From the NCBI GenBank assembly GCA_025716855.1, contig JAIXMQ010000031.1, positions 62,001 to 126,000 of the forward strand: a DNA stretch of 64,000 nt, read 5' to 3'. The translations under genes were made by a program, and so were the position numbers. The number at the start of each line of letters is the position of its first letter. The first letter of the stretch is position 1. The stretch is from Pilaira anomala. Its lineage: Eukaryota; Mucoromycota; Mucoromycetes; Mucorales; Mucoraceae. The notes beneath the pieces are model-generated. The model was not told the DNA's origin, ran no database searches, and saw only the letters and a list, made by a program, of their open reading frames with translations. Below, in pieces: positions 1 to 11,720 of this stretch.

Positions 1-1394
1 CATCTTTCAAGTCTTCAAATAAATTGTAGACACCAGGTTCAACATTAAGGCTGTTTAACCAGAGTGTAAACATGCGTGCTTCTCGTTCCCCTTCTGCGTC
101 AAATGGTTCGATTTCGGGCGCCTCTTCTTCCGTCAATGGCTCAAGAGCAGGATGCGTGTTGAATAAATGGGCAACGAAAGCTAAATTGAGTTTGGGGTTA
201 CCGCCAACCATTGCTTTAGCAGTAAGATATTTACGGCAACCAATTTTATCGGCATTTTGAAGCACTAATTCTGCACGTTTCAAAAGGTCAGGCTCCTGTA
301 AAGGAGCACGAGAACATGACTCTGGTGCAATTTGGCTTAACAGAACAGTATAATTCTCGCCATCCGATATGTCTTTACTAAAATTGTTGACTCTACGTTC
401 CCAACCAGCAGCTTTGAGGTGATAATTGAACCATCGTAACAGAATAACATCGGGCGGTAACTTTAAGAATTCATCTAAAGTTTCGTCTTGTTCTAATAAA
501 CGATATAATTCAGGGTGTCGTTGGATAGTAATCTTGTTTAAAAGACCCCTTTTAATAATTTGCCAGATTAAACCAAGAATCAAATGTTCTTTTCCCTCAA
601 TAATATCTTCTGGCCCGATATTCACAACAGAACAACCAATGGCTTTAGCAGAATTGATAACGATATTGTTATTTTCTACCATTTGAAAGTTATTCATTTT
701 CTTCTTAACATTAAGCACACGTTCATCAATTGTATCTGGTACAGCATCATTTATAAGTTTACATAATATAAGACCATCTCTACATTCGTCAAAAAGTTGC
801 ATTGTGTTGGTAGGAATAGGTAAACGGTATCCAACATCCGGGTCCATTCCCATTGTATCATTAATATGCCGAGTAAATTCTGTTCTTTCATCTTCGTTGA
901 TCGTATGTGTCACATCACTATTTGCACCATGCACTCGAATCTTATGTTGATGTACATCAAAGGCGCCTTTATTACGACCATCTTTCAATCGATTTGCAAG
1001 CTATTCATATATATATATATATAAAAAAAAGAACCGAGTAAACATTTGTTTGATCTCCGAATTTCATGCAAAATAATTATACTTTACATCAATAAATTCT
1101 TCAACATCAACTTTTCCTGTTGTAGTCGATGTCACTTGTTTTAAATTGGCTCGGATTTCGTCATAGTTATCGCTATACCCAGTGACCTTACATGCTTCTT
1201 GAATTTCTCTTTGATCAAGTAATCCATCTTGATCAAGATCGCATTCTCTATAAGTATAAACTTATCAAAAACAAGAAAAAATTTCAATTTTTTTCTTAAT
1301 CAAATGCTTACTGAAATTTATCAATTAAAGCATTAATATCATTTATTTGAAAATTTGGAAACTTCTTCTGTAGTGTGAATGCGTTAACTACCAT
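1..1394 (-). CDS. SAC6: Fimbrin/plastin, actin-bundling protein (partial, 3' part beyond window)
   Basis: Cross-links actin filaments into bundles at cortical patches and cables. The ATG is at 1394; exons are 1394-1312, 1247-1088 and 1000 to the window edge, with GTAAG and GTAAAG donors. About 414 residues are visible. The N-terminus (MVVNAFTLQKKFPNF) matches fungal fimbrins and is followed by an EF-hand (DLDQDGLLDQRE, residues about 30-41). Two calponin-homology domains follow: the first after the stretch RTEFTRHIND, the second containing ILLRWFNYHLKAAGWERRV and ending near FTLWLNSLNVEPGVYNLFEDL at the edge. The second actin-binding domain (CH3, CH4) lies outside the window. The gene is divergent from the MARVEL gene starting at 1635, so both share about 240 bp of promoter. 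The identification is family knowledge applied to clear motifs; SAC6 is the yeast ortholog name. Confidence 0.93.
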
Positions 1395-1462
1395 TTTTTT
1401 TTTTTAAAAAAAAAAGTTAAATTATTATAAAGAAAACGTTGGGGAGATTTTTTTTTTTTTTT

Positions 1463-1534
1463 TCAAATGATGAATAAATAATATTCTAAAAATGGCTTAG
1501 CACTTTTCATCATAAAAGTGTCAACATGTTTCAT
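1463..1534 (-). other. Upstream ORF of 23 codons in the fimbrin leader
   Basis: On the minus strand, 138 bp before the fimbrin ATG, an ATG opens 23 codons (MKHVDTFMMKSAKPFLEYY...) before TGA. I see no 3' splice site between its stop and the fimbrin ATG, so if transcribed it would be a leader ORF rather than a coding exon. The composition looks protein-like for so short a frame. Function unknown. Confidence 0.3.
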
Positions 1535-1634
1535 CGGAGCAATTGTGACAAGGCTAAAATAAAACATTTATCAAAAGTAAACCCTCTCTTCTTTTTTATT
1601 TTATTTTATTTTACTTTATTTTTTAATATTTAAT

Positions 1635-2636
1635 ATGGCTAATCCTTTTATCGATAATCCTTGGCAAGATAATGATCCTCGACAAGGTCCTCGATTCGGA
1701 AACGCTTATGAAAGTCTCAATAATCCATCTTACGGCAACGCTTATGAACAGCCAACAGCAACTTATCCACCTCAACCGAATAGTAATATGCCTGCCTACA
1801 GTGATACAGGATATAATAATGCATGGAATACTGAATCAACTAAAACAGAGTTCCCATCACAATCTGCTTACGATGGACCGAGCATGCCTCCTCCTCCTCC
1901 GATGACAGCAAATGCTTATCAATTTACGGGTACACGATATGGAAATACATCAATCCAAACAAATACAAAACCAGTAGATACACCTACGGATTCACAACAG
2001 CCAAGTAAACCAAATAGTTCAGTAGGTCCAGATCCTTGGAATGGAGAAATATACCAACCTCCTAATAAATGGTATTTTTGGCTTCGATTTGTATTATTTC
2101 TTGCTAGTGTCGGTCATCTAGGCTTTGCAGCTGGTGCTAGACCGGTAAGATAAACAAAAAAAAAACCCCCCCATTCCATATTATATAAACTCTTCAAACG
2201 ATCTAACACTCACATAAAAACAGTATTCAGGTGAAGATGTTCCTTTTTATACGCCTGCATGTTTTTATTATTTGTTCGCAGTGGTAAATTTCAAAATTTT
2301 AAATTTTTCTTCTTCTTATATTTAACGCATATAATACATATATAGGCTGTGTTATCCATTATATGGTCTGGATTAAACTTAATTATCTTTTGCCATAGAA
2401 GAATGACAAAAAGGAGTAATAGTAGCAAAACCGTCATGTTCTTTTTTGATTTTTTAATGGCATTACTATGGGGTATTGGCGTTATTGTAGAAGTGGCAAA
2501 GTTTGGATGTAGAAATGGAAGTAAATTCTGTGCATTTTATAATGTTAGTATCTTTTTCGGTTTCTTGGCATTTGCTGGTTACATCCTGTCTTTGTTTTGG
2601 GACGTATTTAGTGGCTGTGGTAAGCGAGCTGCCTAA
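1635..2636 (+). CDS. MARVEL-like four-helix membrane protein
   Basis: Predicted protein of 286 residues from exons 1635-2144, 2224-2283 and 2346-2636, all joined in frame. The first 140 residues are a hydrophilic tail rich in Pro, Asn, Tyr and Gln, with repeated NPF/NPW and GNAYE motifs and a PPPPP run. NPF is the known ligand of EH-domain endocytic adaptors. Four hydrophobic helices follow: FWLRFVLFLASVGHLGFA, FYYLFAVAVLSIIWSGLNLII, VMFFFDFLMALLWGIGVIVEVA and FFGFLAFAGYILSLFWDVF. An acidic-aromatic residue in helix 3 and a Cys pair between helices 3 and 4 fit MARVEL/Sur7-type cortical proteins. Such proteins act in membrane apposition or eisosome-type domains; the precise role here is inferred only. 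The gene shares its promoter with fimbrin. Confidence 0.75.
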
Positions 2637-4446
2637 CACTCTATGTATATATATATATATCAGTTATAAAAAAAAAAAAAGTATATTAGATATAGCTTAA
2701 ATAAATTATTTATAACCTCTTTTTTTTTTTAATGTAAGCGTAATATACTTGAATGTATTTAACGCTCAGGAAAAATCAATCCAAACAGAGATTCCCCCCC
2801 CCCTTTTTTTTTATATAACTATTAGTTTCGTATACTTTTGAATCAAACCTTTTTAATTGTATTACATGGAGGAGATTTCACAAAAAATGCAAAAACCGAT
2901 CTTTCATGTATCACCGCGAATGTCTTGGATTTCCATTTTTTATAGTTGCACAGCGAATAAAAATAAAGGATAAATTAGTAAAAAGGAAAAAGCATGACTA
3001 TATGTTGACGCATGTGAAAAATATGTGAAATAAAATACTTTATTTACGATAGCATTGATCCGTATACATTTATCCAGTTTTTACACTTATGAGACAGCAA
3101 TGAATAATAAGCGCCACTGTTGTGCTCTCAATAAAAAGCACTGTTTCAAGAATTGAAATTTGGTTATACAACATTTTCAGCATCGATTGTTAACGTTTCT
3201 TCAATATGTTTTCCATTGTTTTTTTTTTAAGTTTTGATTTTACTAAGAAAGTTTGAAGTTTTCTTTGTTAAACAACTCTTTATTTACATTCTTCTTCCAG
3301 AGAATCTACATAAAAGCCTCGTGATTAATTTTTTTTTTTGAATTTTGTTGGAAGAAGTCGAAGATCATGGAAGTTTTTCTTCTCGGTCGAGATACTTAAT
3401 ACAATTTCCCACAGTTTAAGTGGTTAAATTGAATAGGCTTTTAGAGAATCAATAAATACTGCCCATGGGCAGTGCGCACAAAGAATTAATCTTTTAGTGT
3501 TGCGCATACATTTGCCACACAAACGTCATTTTGCATAAAAAAAAAAGGAGATGATTTCAGTGGAACATATATGTCAGCATATTTTAGCTGTTGAGTCAGA
3601 CAAAGAAAAAAGCAAAATGGCTGTCAGGTTTATGTGAAAAAAAAAAAGTACCTGATTATCACGAATGTATCACTTGCACTAGAAAAAAAAGAGGGCATCG
3701 CTTGATCCTCATAGGTTCCGTGTAATTACTCCGCTGTATTTACCCGGTTTTACCTTTTTTCTTTCACTCTCTACTCAACAAAAAAGAAGTTTGATTAGTG
3801 CACACACACCTTGTGAAATATCTTTAATAGTGATGACTAAGTCATGAAAAAAAAAAAAAAAAAAAAAAAAAAAAGAAAAAAACCTAAATAAATATTGTAT
3901 AATATTTCAATGTATAATGTACAATTGAACATGTACTCGAATATTAAAGAGAAGATACCCTGGAGATGGTTGAGATTCTATTTTTTTTTTTTTTTTTTTT
4001 ACTTTTAATTTTCATATGCAATTTATTACTTCTCTTTTTCTCCAACAAACAATGCGGGGTAAATAAATTGAATTTGTTGTTTTTGTACTCTTTCAAAAAA
4101 AAAAAAAAAATGTCAAAATAAATGAATAAAATGCGCTACCAATTTTTCTTTTTCAAGTAACTTTTAAGCCTTATTAAATTAAAAGATAAGAAAAAAAAAA
4201 AGATCATCAGGTCATAAAAATTCTTTAGTGCTTTTCTATTACAACAGCAGCACATGTGAAATAAAAAAAAAAAAAAAAAAAAAGAGTCGGAGAAACGATT
4301 CTTGCTGACTGTGGAGACAATTAAACTTAGTAAGTTCAAATCACTTTTTTATATTTAAACCTACTAAATACCCCGCAATTATTAAAAACTTATTTTCTCC
4401 CCTTTCTTTTTCTTTTTTTAATTTTTTTTTTTTTTCTTTTCGAAAA
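2637..4446. other. Intergenic region, 1.8 kb, no gene seen
   Basis: AT-rich spacer between the MARVEL and acyl-CoA oxidase genes, with many A/T homopolymers (for example an A-run near 3848-3873 and T-runs near 3980-4000). It holds a perfect 16-bp palindrome at 3458-3473. No reading frame in either direction shows convincing coding character and I see no tRNA-like fold. The oxidase promoter must lie at its right end. Confidence 0.6.
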
Positions 4447-6791
4447 ATGACTTTTGATAACAACGTAGCAACGAAATTCCCTAAATTAGCACCCAAGGGA
4501 CCTTCCGGTGAACTTTTATTGGCAAGTGAAAGAGCAAAAGGTTCTTTTGACGTAAATGAACTCAGTAAATTTATGTATACCGAGGATTGGTTACAAAGAA
4601 TGTACAGGGTTCTTGAAGTGCTTGAAAATGAACCTGCTTTTGATAAAACAGATCGTTATTATTTAAGTCGTAAAGATAAAATCTCTTCTTCTTTATGGAA
4701 AGATAAGCGTATTGTTGAGCTTGTCCGGTAAGTTTTTTTTTTTATATATAAAAAGGAGAGGAAAGAATTAGGGAGACTGTGCGTTATAAATTTTTTATTT
4801 ATATACTTTATATATATATTAGTGAACATAACTGGGACGAAACTGATACTCAAATCGCCAACTTATTATATGATCAATCTACACCTGTAAGATATATATA
4901 TATATATATATAATTTTTTTTTTTTTTTTAGATTTTATCTTTTATTAATCTCTCCCTTTTTATTTTTAACTGCAGTTCACTCTTCATTATGGTATGTTCA
5001 TTCCTACCTTGAGAAACCAAACAACAGCCGAACAAAAGAAACTCTTTTTGGAACCTGCATTATCTCATCGTATTATTGGTTGTTATGCACAAACCGAGGT
5101 AAGCAAAAATAAAATAAAATAAACCCATTAACAAATAAATGCTGACACATGAAAAAAAAAAAAAAAATTAGCTTGGTCACGGGTCAAACGTTCAGGGCCT
5201 TGAAACCACCGCCACTTATATCCCAGAAACCAACGAATTCGAACTTCATTCTCCTACCTTGACCTCATCCAAATGGTGGATTGGTGGTCTTGGTAAAGCT
5301 GCAAACTATGCAATTGTCATGGCCAGATTAATTACAGATGGTAAAGACTTGGGTCCTCACCCATTCTGTGTTCAAATCCGTAGTCTTGAGGATCATCGTC
5401 CTATGGACGGTGTCACTGTAGGTGATATTGGTCCCAAATTCGGTTTCAATACTGTCGATAATGGTTTCATCATGTTTGATCATTACCGTATTCCTCATGT
5501 TTCCTTCTTGGCCAAATACTCTCAAGTCAATAAATCCACCGGTGAATATGCTAAGCCTCCTAACGCGAAGCTTTCTTATGGTACCATGGTCTTTGTTCGT
5601 GCTAATATCGTCATGGGTGTACGTTTAGCTCTTGCTAAAGCCACCACCATCGCCATCCGTTACTCTGCAGTCCGTCAACAATTTGTAGATGCTGCTAACC
5701 CCAAGAAATGGGATAACAAGGTGATTGAAACTCCTGTATTGGATTACACGATGCAACAATACCGTCTTTTACCTGCTGTTGCCTCCGCTTACGCTTGTTT
5801 CTTTACAGGTCGTGAAATGCTCCGTCTTTACAACTTGAACCAAGAAGCTATGCAACAAGGTAATTTCTCTCTTTTAGCCGATCTTCATGCTAGTTCTTCT
5901 GGTCTCAAGAGTTTGACAACGACCATGGCTATTGACTCCATTGAAGATTGCCGTCGTGCCTGTGGTGGTCACGGTTACAGTAACTTCTCTGGCTTAGGTC
6001 AATTCTATCAAGATTATCTTCCTAACGTCACTTGGGAAGGTGATAACTATATCTTGACACAACAAACCTCTCGTTACTTACTCAAGACATTCCGTAACGT
6101 AGTGGCAGGTAAAGCGGAGCCCTCTGAATACAATCAAACCATCACTTACTTGACTCAATTCTTGGAAAACCCAAAGGCCAAGTGTCCTGCTACTAAACCT
6201 GAAGATTTCTTGAACCCGGAACTGATCTTATCCGCATTTGGATTCCGTGCCGCTTACGGTATTGCACAAGTCGCTGAACAAATCGATCGTCATGGTCGTT
6301 CATGGAACAGTATGTTGGTAGAAATCAGCCGTATCTCTAAAGCGCATTGTCAATTTATGTTGGTCCGTAACTTTATTGTTGCACTTCAAAACGATCAAGA
6401 GTTAGCCAAGAACCGACCTATGTTGAACGTACTTCGTACACTGGCCTCTTTATTCGCACTTCATACCATGGAGAAGGAATTATCGGAATTCCTTGTAGCT
6501 GGATACTTGTCTTCTGAACAATCCGCCATGTTGAAGCAACAAGTCATTGATTTATTGGAAAAAGTGCGTCCTGATGCTGTTTCACTTGTGGATGCATTTG
6601 CTTTACCTGATTACTTTTTACACTCTGCTTTAGGTCGTTATGACGGTAAGGTCTATGAATCCATGACGGAAATGGCTGAAAGAGAACCCTTGAACCAAAC
6701 TTTAGTTGTGGATGGTTATGAACAATGTATCAAGCCTTTTACTAACCCAACTAAACCCTCTACTTTGGATGGTGTTGCTTCAAAGTTGTAA
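4447..6791 (+). CDS. POX1: Peroxisomal acyl-CoA oxidase
   Basis: First enzyme of peroxisomal beta-oxidation: FAD-dependent oxidation of acyl-CoA to trans-2-enoyl-CoA, producing H2O2. Exons are 4447-4727, 4823-4886, 4976-5098 and 5172-6791; all phases fit and give 695 residues, the usual family length. The FAD/substrate region includes [20 protein letters not shown] and the conserved [15 protein letters not shown]. The C-terminal half carries the CGGHGYS motif and [18 protein letters not shown], both typical of acyl-CoA oxidases. The chain ends in SKL, a canonical peroxisomal targeting signal type 1. The next gene, 215 bp downstream on the same strand, is an SCP2-domain protein likely to work in the same organelle. 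POX1 is the generic fungal symbol; substrate chain length cannot be told. Confidence 0.96.
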
Positions 6792-7005
6792 ATATAAATA
6801 AAAAACTTTTAGATTCCCTTTTTTTTTTTTAAATAAATTTATATTTTTGCATTAAAAAAAAAAAAAAAATCGTGAGAGTCGCACATGCTTTGTCCCAAAA
6901 ATGTGCAGGAAACTGTTTCCAGGTCCTTTGTTATTGTTTTCTCTTTTTCTTCTCTCTTTCTTTCTTTCTTTCTTTTTACATAAAAAAAACAACAACTTGG
7001 TTATC

Positions 7006-7756
7006 ATGTCTCCTCTTTCTCCACTTATGGCAGATATTATGTTGCCTGAACTTGAACGTCAGTTGGCAGAAGACGATACACTTTGGCCTAACGTTAAAGG
7101 TTTGTATATTATAAACGTCACCAAGAAAAGAAAACCTTCCGCCACTTGGTAAGTCCGTTTTTTTTTTCAAGAGAAAGAGTGAACATAGTATTAATATTAA
7201 ATTAAAAAAAAAAAAAGGTACTTGTTGTTACAAGGTAACGCTATGTTCAACACGCTTCAGTAATTTTTTTTTTTACTGATAAATATGTATATATATATAT
7301 ATTTAGGAAACGATGTTCAACCAGTTATTACTTCTGATCAAGCTAAAGCTCGTGCTGCTACTCGCGGTAAAGTCAGAACAGTAAAGATTCAAATCGAAGA
7401 TAATGATTTATTGAATTTTATCACTGGAGGGTAAATGAAAAAAAAAAAAAATACCTTTTTGTTAAACATACATTAACGTGAGAATATCTTTTTTTTTAAA
7501 AAAAAAAAAGGCTTACTGGCGTTAAGGCTTATATGGTAGGTAGAATCAAAGTACGTGGTGATCTTGTATTAGCTCAAAGATTAGAGCAAGTATTTGAAAA
7601 AGCCGGTGGAAAAGATGTAGGATATATATACGTAGATATATAAAAGATGTATTCAATGTTGCTTATAATATTATTTTTATCTGTTAGCGTGCTTTGGAAT
7701 TTATTAAGAAGAATGAGACTTTGTTGTCTGCTGCTAAATCCAAAAATAAATTGTAA
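7006..7756 (+). CDS. SCP2 sterol-carrier domain protein, probably peroxisomal
   Basis: Small lipid-binding protein of 152 residues. Exons are 7006-7148, 7218-7234 (17 nt only), 7307-7430, 7511-7616 and 7688-7756; each join restores frame. The SCP2 fold is recognised from WYLLLQGNDVQP, the central VKIQIEDNDLLNFITGGLTG and the amphipathic helix with the conserved KAYMVGRIKVRGDLVLAQRL. It ends in KNKL; NKL is a permitted variant of the peroxisomal SKL signal. SCP2 proteins bind fatty acyl-CoA or sterols and support peroxisomal beta-oxidation, in keeping with the acyl-CoA oxidase just upstream. The 17-nt exon makes the gene easy to mis-predict: skipping it would shift the frame. Confidence 0.88.
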
Positions 7757-7954
7757 AAAAAAAAAAAGAAAAAAAAAAAGAAAGAAAGATATATAGTTTT
7801 TTTTTGTTTAAAAAAAGAAAAAGAAAAAAAAAAAAAGAAAAAAACTATTCACAAATGTTATGTACACATATATAAAACAGTATATATTAAAGCTCTTCTA
7901 TGATTTTCATTGCTTCTTCTTTATGATAGTAACAGTAGAACTAGGAAAATTCAA

Positions 7955-8377
7955 CTAAAATTTAAAAATGTAAGTTTCTTTTGCGTAGTTTTTTTTCTTT
8001 TTTTTTTTTGTATCTTTATTTACTTTGGCAGTAGACTGACTCGATGAAGTATTGACTACCTTCTTTTTCATTTTTTTATCAGTCTTTGTATTTCCATTCT
8101 TATTTTTCTGTGTAGGCGTAGGTTGTATTTCATTAATCAAGTGTCGAATTTGTAATTTCTTTGATGTATCTTTCAATTTATCCAGTTCAACATATAATTT
8201 ATATGAAGCCTATATATACAATAAAGAAATCAATCACTCCATATTCCCTTTTTTTTTTTCTTCTTCTTCTGTACTTACATAGGCATCAAGAGCAGCATAT
8301 CGAATCTGTAAAGGAGTCAAGGTAAGTTTACCCCAATTACTTAAACGAACTTTTCCTTTTGCCATATTTTGGTCCAA

Positions 8378-8412
<35 letters not shown>

Positions 8413-9449
8413 TCAATTTATAATATAATCAAATCATCATTGATTTCACAACAAACTTACAAAGATACCAGTTAAAGCACGTAAAGATCTTAAATGAGAA
8501 ATAGCAAGTTTAGGTGTAATTGCCATTTCTGCTAAATCTCTTAATTCAACTAATCCATTTGTGATAAACCCAAAATCTCTATATAACTTTTGTCCATCTG
8601 CTGCGATATTGACTCCAGACTTTAATATATTTTTATCCTCAAAGAAACGACGTAACTCTAGAGGAAATCCTATGAAAATAACGAAAATGTTTAAAAAAGA
8701 TAAATAAATAATAATAATGATAAATTAAGTACTTACCGCCTTGGATACGAGGTAACTGTATCAATAAAATTCTACTTTCTGAACAAATTTGTACCAAAGT
8801 CACTTTATTTTCAGATTGTCCTTTGATAAAACAAGGTGGCCATTCCAAGTCAACACCAAAGACACGATGAGGGTTTTTACCTAATAATTCAGATAGTTTT
8901 CGATTGGTATCTTCTAGGCTGGTAGCACATTCTACCTTGTAATGTTTAGGAAAGTCTAGTTGAGGTAAATTGTCCAAGTAGTCTTTAAATCTTGCATTGC
9001 TTTCAGTTCTAATCTCTAATAACCTTTCTCGTTCTTGTTTTAAACGTAATTTTTCTTGTTGTTGTTCGTTCAGTACAGTCTTTTGAGTTCCTCCTTTTGG
9101 TTTAGTTACGACGGGTGGTTTGATCAAAACGGTAGAAGAAGTAGAAGGTGACATGGTAGAATAAGGTTGAAAAGATACGTGCTTGAATTGTTTATCTGTA
9201 TCCACTTTATGAAGCGATCTAAAGAAAAAGAAAAAAGAAAGTATAAGTAAAACTTGACAAAGAAACTCAATATACATATATAAAAAAAAAAAAAGGGGTG
9301 AAAAAAAAAAAAAAAAAAAAAAAAAAAGCTTACGTTGGCAGGTTAGTTAATTTTTCATTTTTCATATTAGTTACAGATCCAAATTGCATTCTTAAAGTAG
9401 TAGGAAAACGAGTAAACTGACGCATAACTTTGCCAGAATACGATAACAT
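7955..9449 (-). CDS. WRN-type DEDDy 3'-5' exonuclease
   Basis: Predicted 386 residues, from exons 9449-9334, 9218-8737, 8669-8461, 8377-8279 and 8209-7955. The exonuclease core has Exo I in VFGVDLEWPP (Asp and Glu metal ligands), Exo II in the helix after SGVNIAADGQKLYRDFG, and Exo III in QIRYAALDAYASYKLY, where Tyr and Asp fit the DEDDy class. This matches the Werner-syndrome exonuclease domain family rather than RNase D with HRDC, since no HRDC or helicase domain is present. The N-terminus is basic and hydroxylated (MLSYSGKVMRQFTRFPTTLRM), which could be a mitochondrial presequence. The last 60 residues are Lys-rich and could carry a nuclear signal. It is convergent with the SCP2 gene, with about 200 bp between stops. 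Substrate (DNA or RNA ends) cannot be decided. Confidence 0.88.
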
Positions 9450-9568
9450 TATCTTTGAAAAAAAAAAAAGGGAAAAAAAAAGAAAAAAAATTTATTTAAA
9501 AAAAACCAGGCCTTTTTTTTTTTTCTATTTATTTATTTTTTGTTATTAAAAACTCCGTTTTTTTTATT

Positions 9569-11290
9569 TTATTTTAAATCAACAAAAAACTGCCATCTTC
9601 CTTCTTGTAAACCTTTTGCCGTATCTTCTAATAAGATCTCTCTTCGAAGTTTAACATAAACAGTTTTATCTAATACGGCTTGTCTTAATTCTGCAATTTT
9701 CTCTGGTTCCAAAGGTTTTTCTAATAATTCGGATAATTGTTCTGTAGCCATTTCTAAATCACGTTGATTATCCTTATATATATAAAATGGAGTCAGTTAA
9801 TAAACACAGGGTCATTCTAAAGTACTATTATTATTATTTTACCTCAAATAATTCAGTTTCGTTAGTTCGATCAAGGTAAAATGCAAATGCATAAGTCCAT
9901 TTTAATGTAGTTCGACTTTGTACAGTAACATCAACTGCCTTTTTAAGAAATTGAACTTCAATCCAGGAAAGATCACTGGTTTGTTGCATTTCTTCCATCT
10001 TTTTTTCTGTCTTTTGATACAGGTCTTGATCCAATTTAGCTGATTGTTCATGATTAGCATATCTATTGTAATACTGTTTACAGTAAGAAGAAAAAGGTGA
10101 ATATATGATAATCTCACATACACTTTTTTTTTTTTTCAATTAATCCTTACATGCAAGTAACGCTCTAAACTGGCACGGGATTGAGTTTGACTGTCTCTGG
10201 CAAGTTCACTACTCTTTTCATCATATCGATTACATGTATACCAAGAAGTACCATGCTCAGACCAAGGTCCCATACAAACCCAACAAAATTCATACCTACA
10301 TTTTCTACAAGTCATATGATTACAACCACCATTTTTCTCTATGGTTGAATGACATTTAGGACATTCTTTTGTATGAGCCGAAATCCAATTGGCAGTTTCT
10401 GAATCGTCTTCACATTTCTGTAACCATTTCTTTACCAAGATACAAATACAAGGTTGATGATCATCTAACCCACAACCAAAGCAAAATCTACAATGACATA
10501 GACATTCTACAGTGGGCACAATTGAATTTAAAGAAGTACTTGGTACAGTGCATTCAATAGCATATTCACAATCAGGAGCTGGACACCACCTTAAGAAATC
10601 ATTATCATCAACAAACGTTCTATTTAACAATTCATGATATTTGATATTTGTTTCATGATCGACTAATAATTCAATCGTTTTTTCATCTACAATGACTTGA
10701 CAATTGCTTTCAGGACATTGTATTCTTCTGGATTCTCCTTCTTCTCGGATTTTTTGATATAAATAATGAGTGTAACAAACTTTACAGAATCGATGTCCAC
10801 ATGATATACTGATGGTCTCCATATCCTTTGCATCGTTACAACAAATTTCACACATAAATTCGTATCCAAGGTCCTTTGCATACACTATCTCATGTCGACT
10901 TTCATTCATATTGGTTGAGACTCCCGCTTCCTTTAATACTTTTTCCGATGAATCCATGTATTTCTCAAATAACTTTTCTTTATTCCATCGAAAATATCGT
11001 AGTAAAGTCGCTGCATCTTCATTTGATAATCCTAATTTGTACAGATTAAAAAAAAAAAAATTCTTTCTCTGTCTCTCTCTCTCTCTCTTTGTTTATACCT
11101 AAAATACTCGATACTTGAGATACTTCTTTGTCTTGTTTTTCCTGCAAGTGACTAGTACTGAGTACAGTAAAATCTACTTGGTATGCTTTCTTTTGTTGCT
11201 TTTCTTCAAATACATTATCGTCTTCATTACTATTATATCCACTGCCTATTTTTTTTTTGTTGTTGTAAGCAAGGGTTTTTATGTTATAGG

Positions 11291-11345
<55 letters not shown>

Positions 11346-11505
11346 ACTCATGGAACTATCAAACTCGGATTCATCTTCATACTAACAACGGAATGAGGAG
11401 TTAACTCTCTTTTCTCTCTTTTTATTCTCTTTCTTTCTTTCTTTCTTTCTCTCTTTTTTTTCTTTTTTTGTTGTTTACCATTTCAAAATCACTTTCAGAA
11501 GACAT
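9569..11505 (-). CDS. RBR-type E3 ubiquitin ligase, Ariadne family
   Basis: About 508 residues from exons 11505-11479, 11381-11345, 11245-11099, 11031-10151, 10073-9843 and 9772-9569. The order is an acidic N-terminus (MSSESDFEM, YEDESEFDSS), a UBA-like segment (SSILGLSNEDAATLLRYFRW), then RING1 from Cys131 (CEICCNDAKDM), IBR (CHCRFCFGCGLDDHQPCIC) and RING2 (CPKCHSTIEKNGGCNHMTC). The predicted catalytic Cys307 lies in GGCNHM, which accepts ubiquitin from the E2 before transfer. The C-terminal helices (YYNRYANHEQSAKLD... and TLKWTYAFAFYL) match the autoinhibitory Ariadne domain, so the ligase probably needs activation by neddylated cullin as known for ARIH1. Exon 1 encodes only nine residues, and the second intron holds a very long T/A homopolymer (near 11297-11342). 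Confidence 0.94.
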
Positions 11506-11720
11506 ATTTTAAAGTACTTTATTTATAATACTGCAGGAAAAAAAAAAAAAAAAAAGAAATAAATAAAAAAAAAAAAGAGGGGATAAAATAAAAAAAAAAA
11601 AGCGGAGATGACAGAAAGAAAAAAAAGAGCAATAAAAAATGTGATTCTTGTTTACATTGAAAGGGGAGAGAAAAAGGAGGAAGGGGGGGGGAAGAAGGTT
11701 TAAAGGGGGTTGTTGATTTT

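Noticed and set aside
4136..4339. Minus-strand frame of 67 codons before the acyl-CoA oxidase
   Set aside because: Mostly Phe/Leu/Lys from homopolymers, no family features.
11046..11404. Frames across the long T/A run in the RBR ligase introns
   Set aside because: They are poly-Lys or poly-Phe generated by the homopolymer in an intron.
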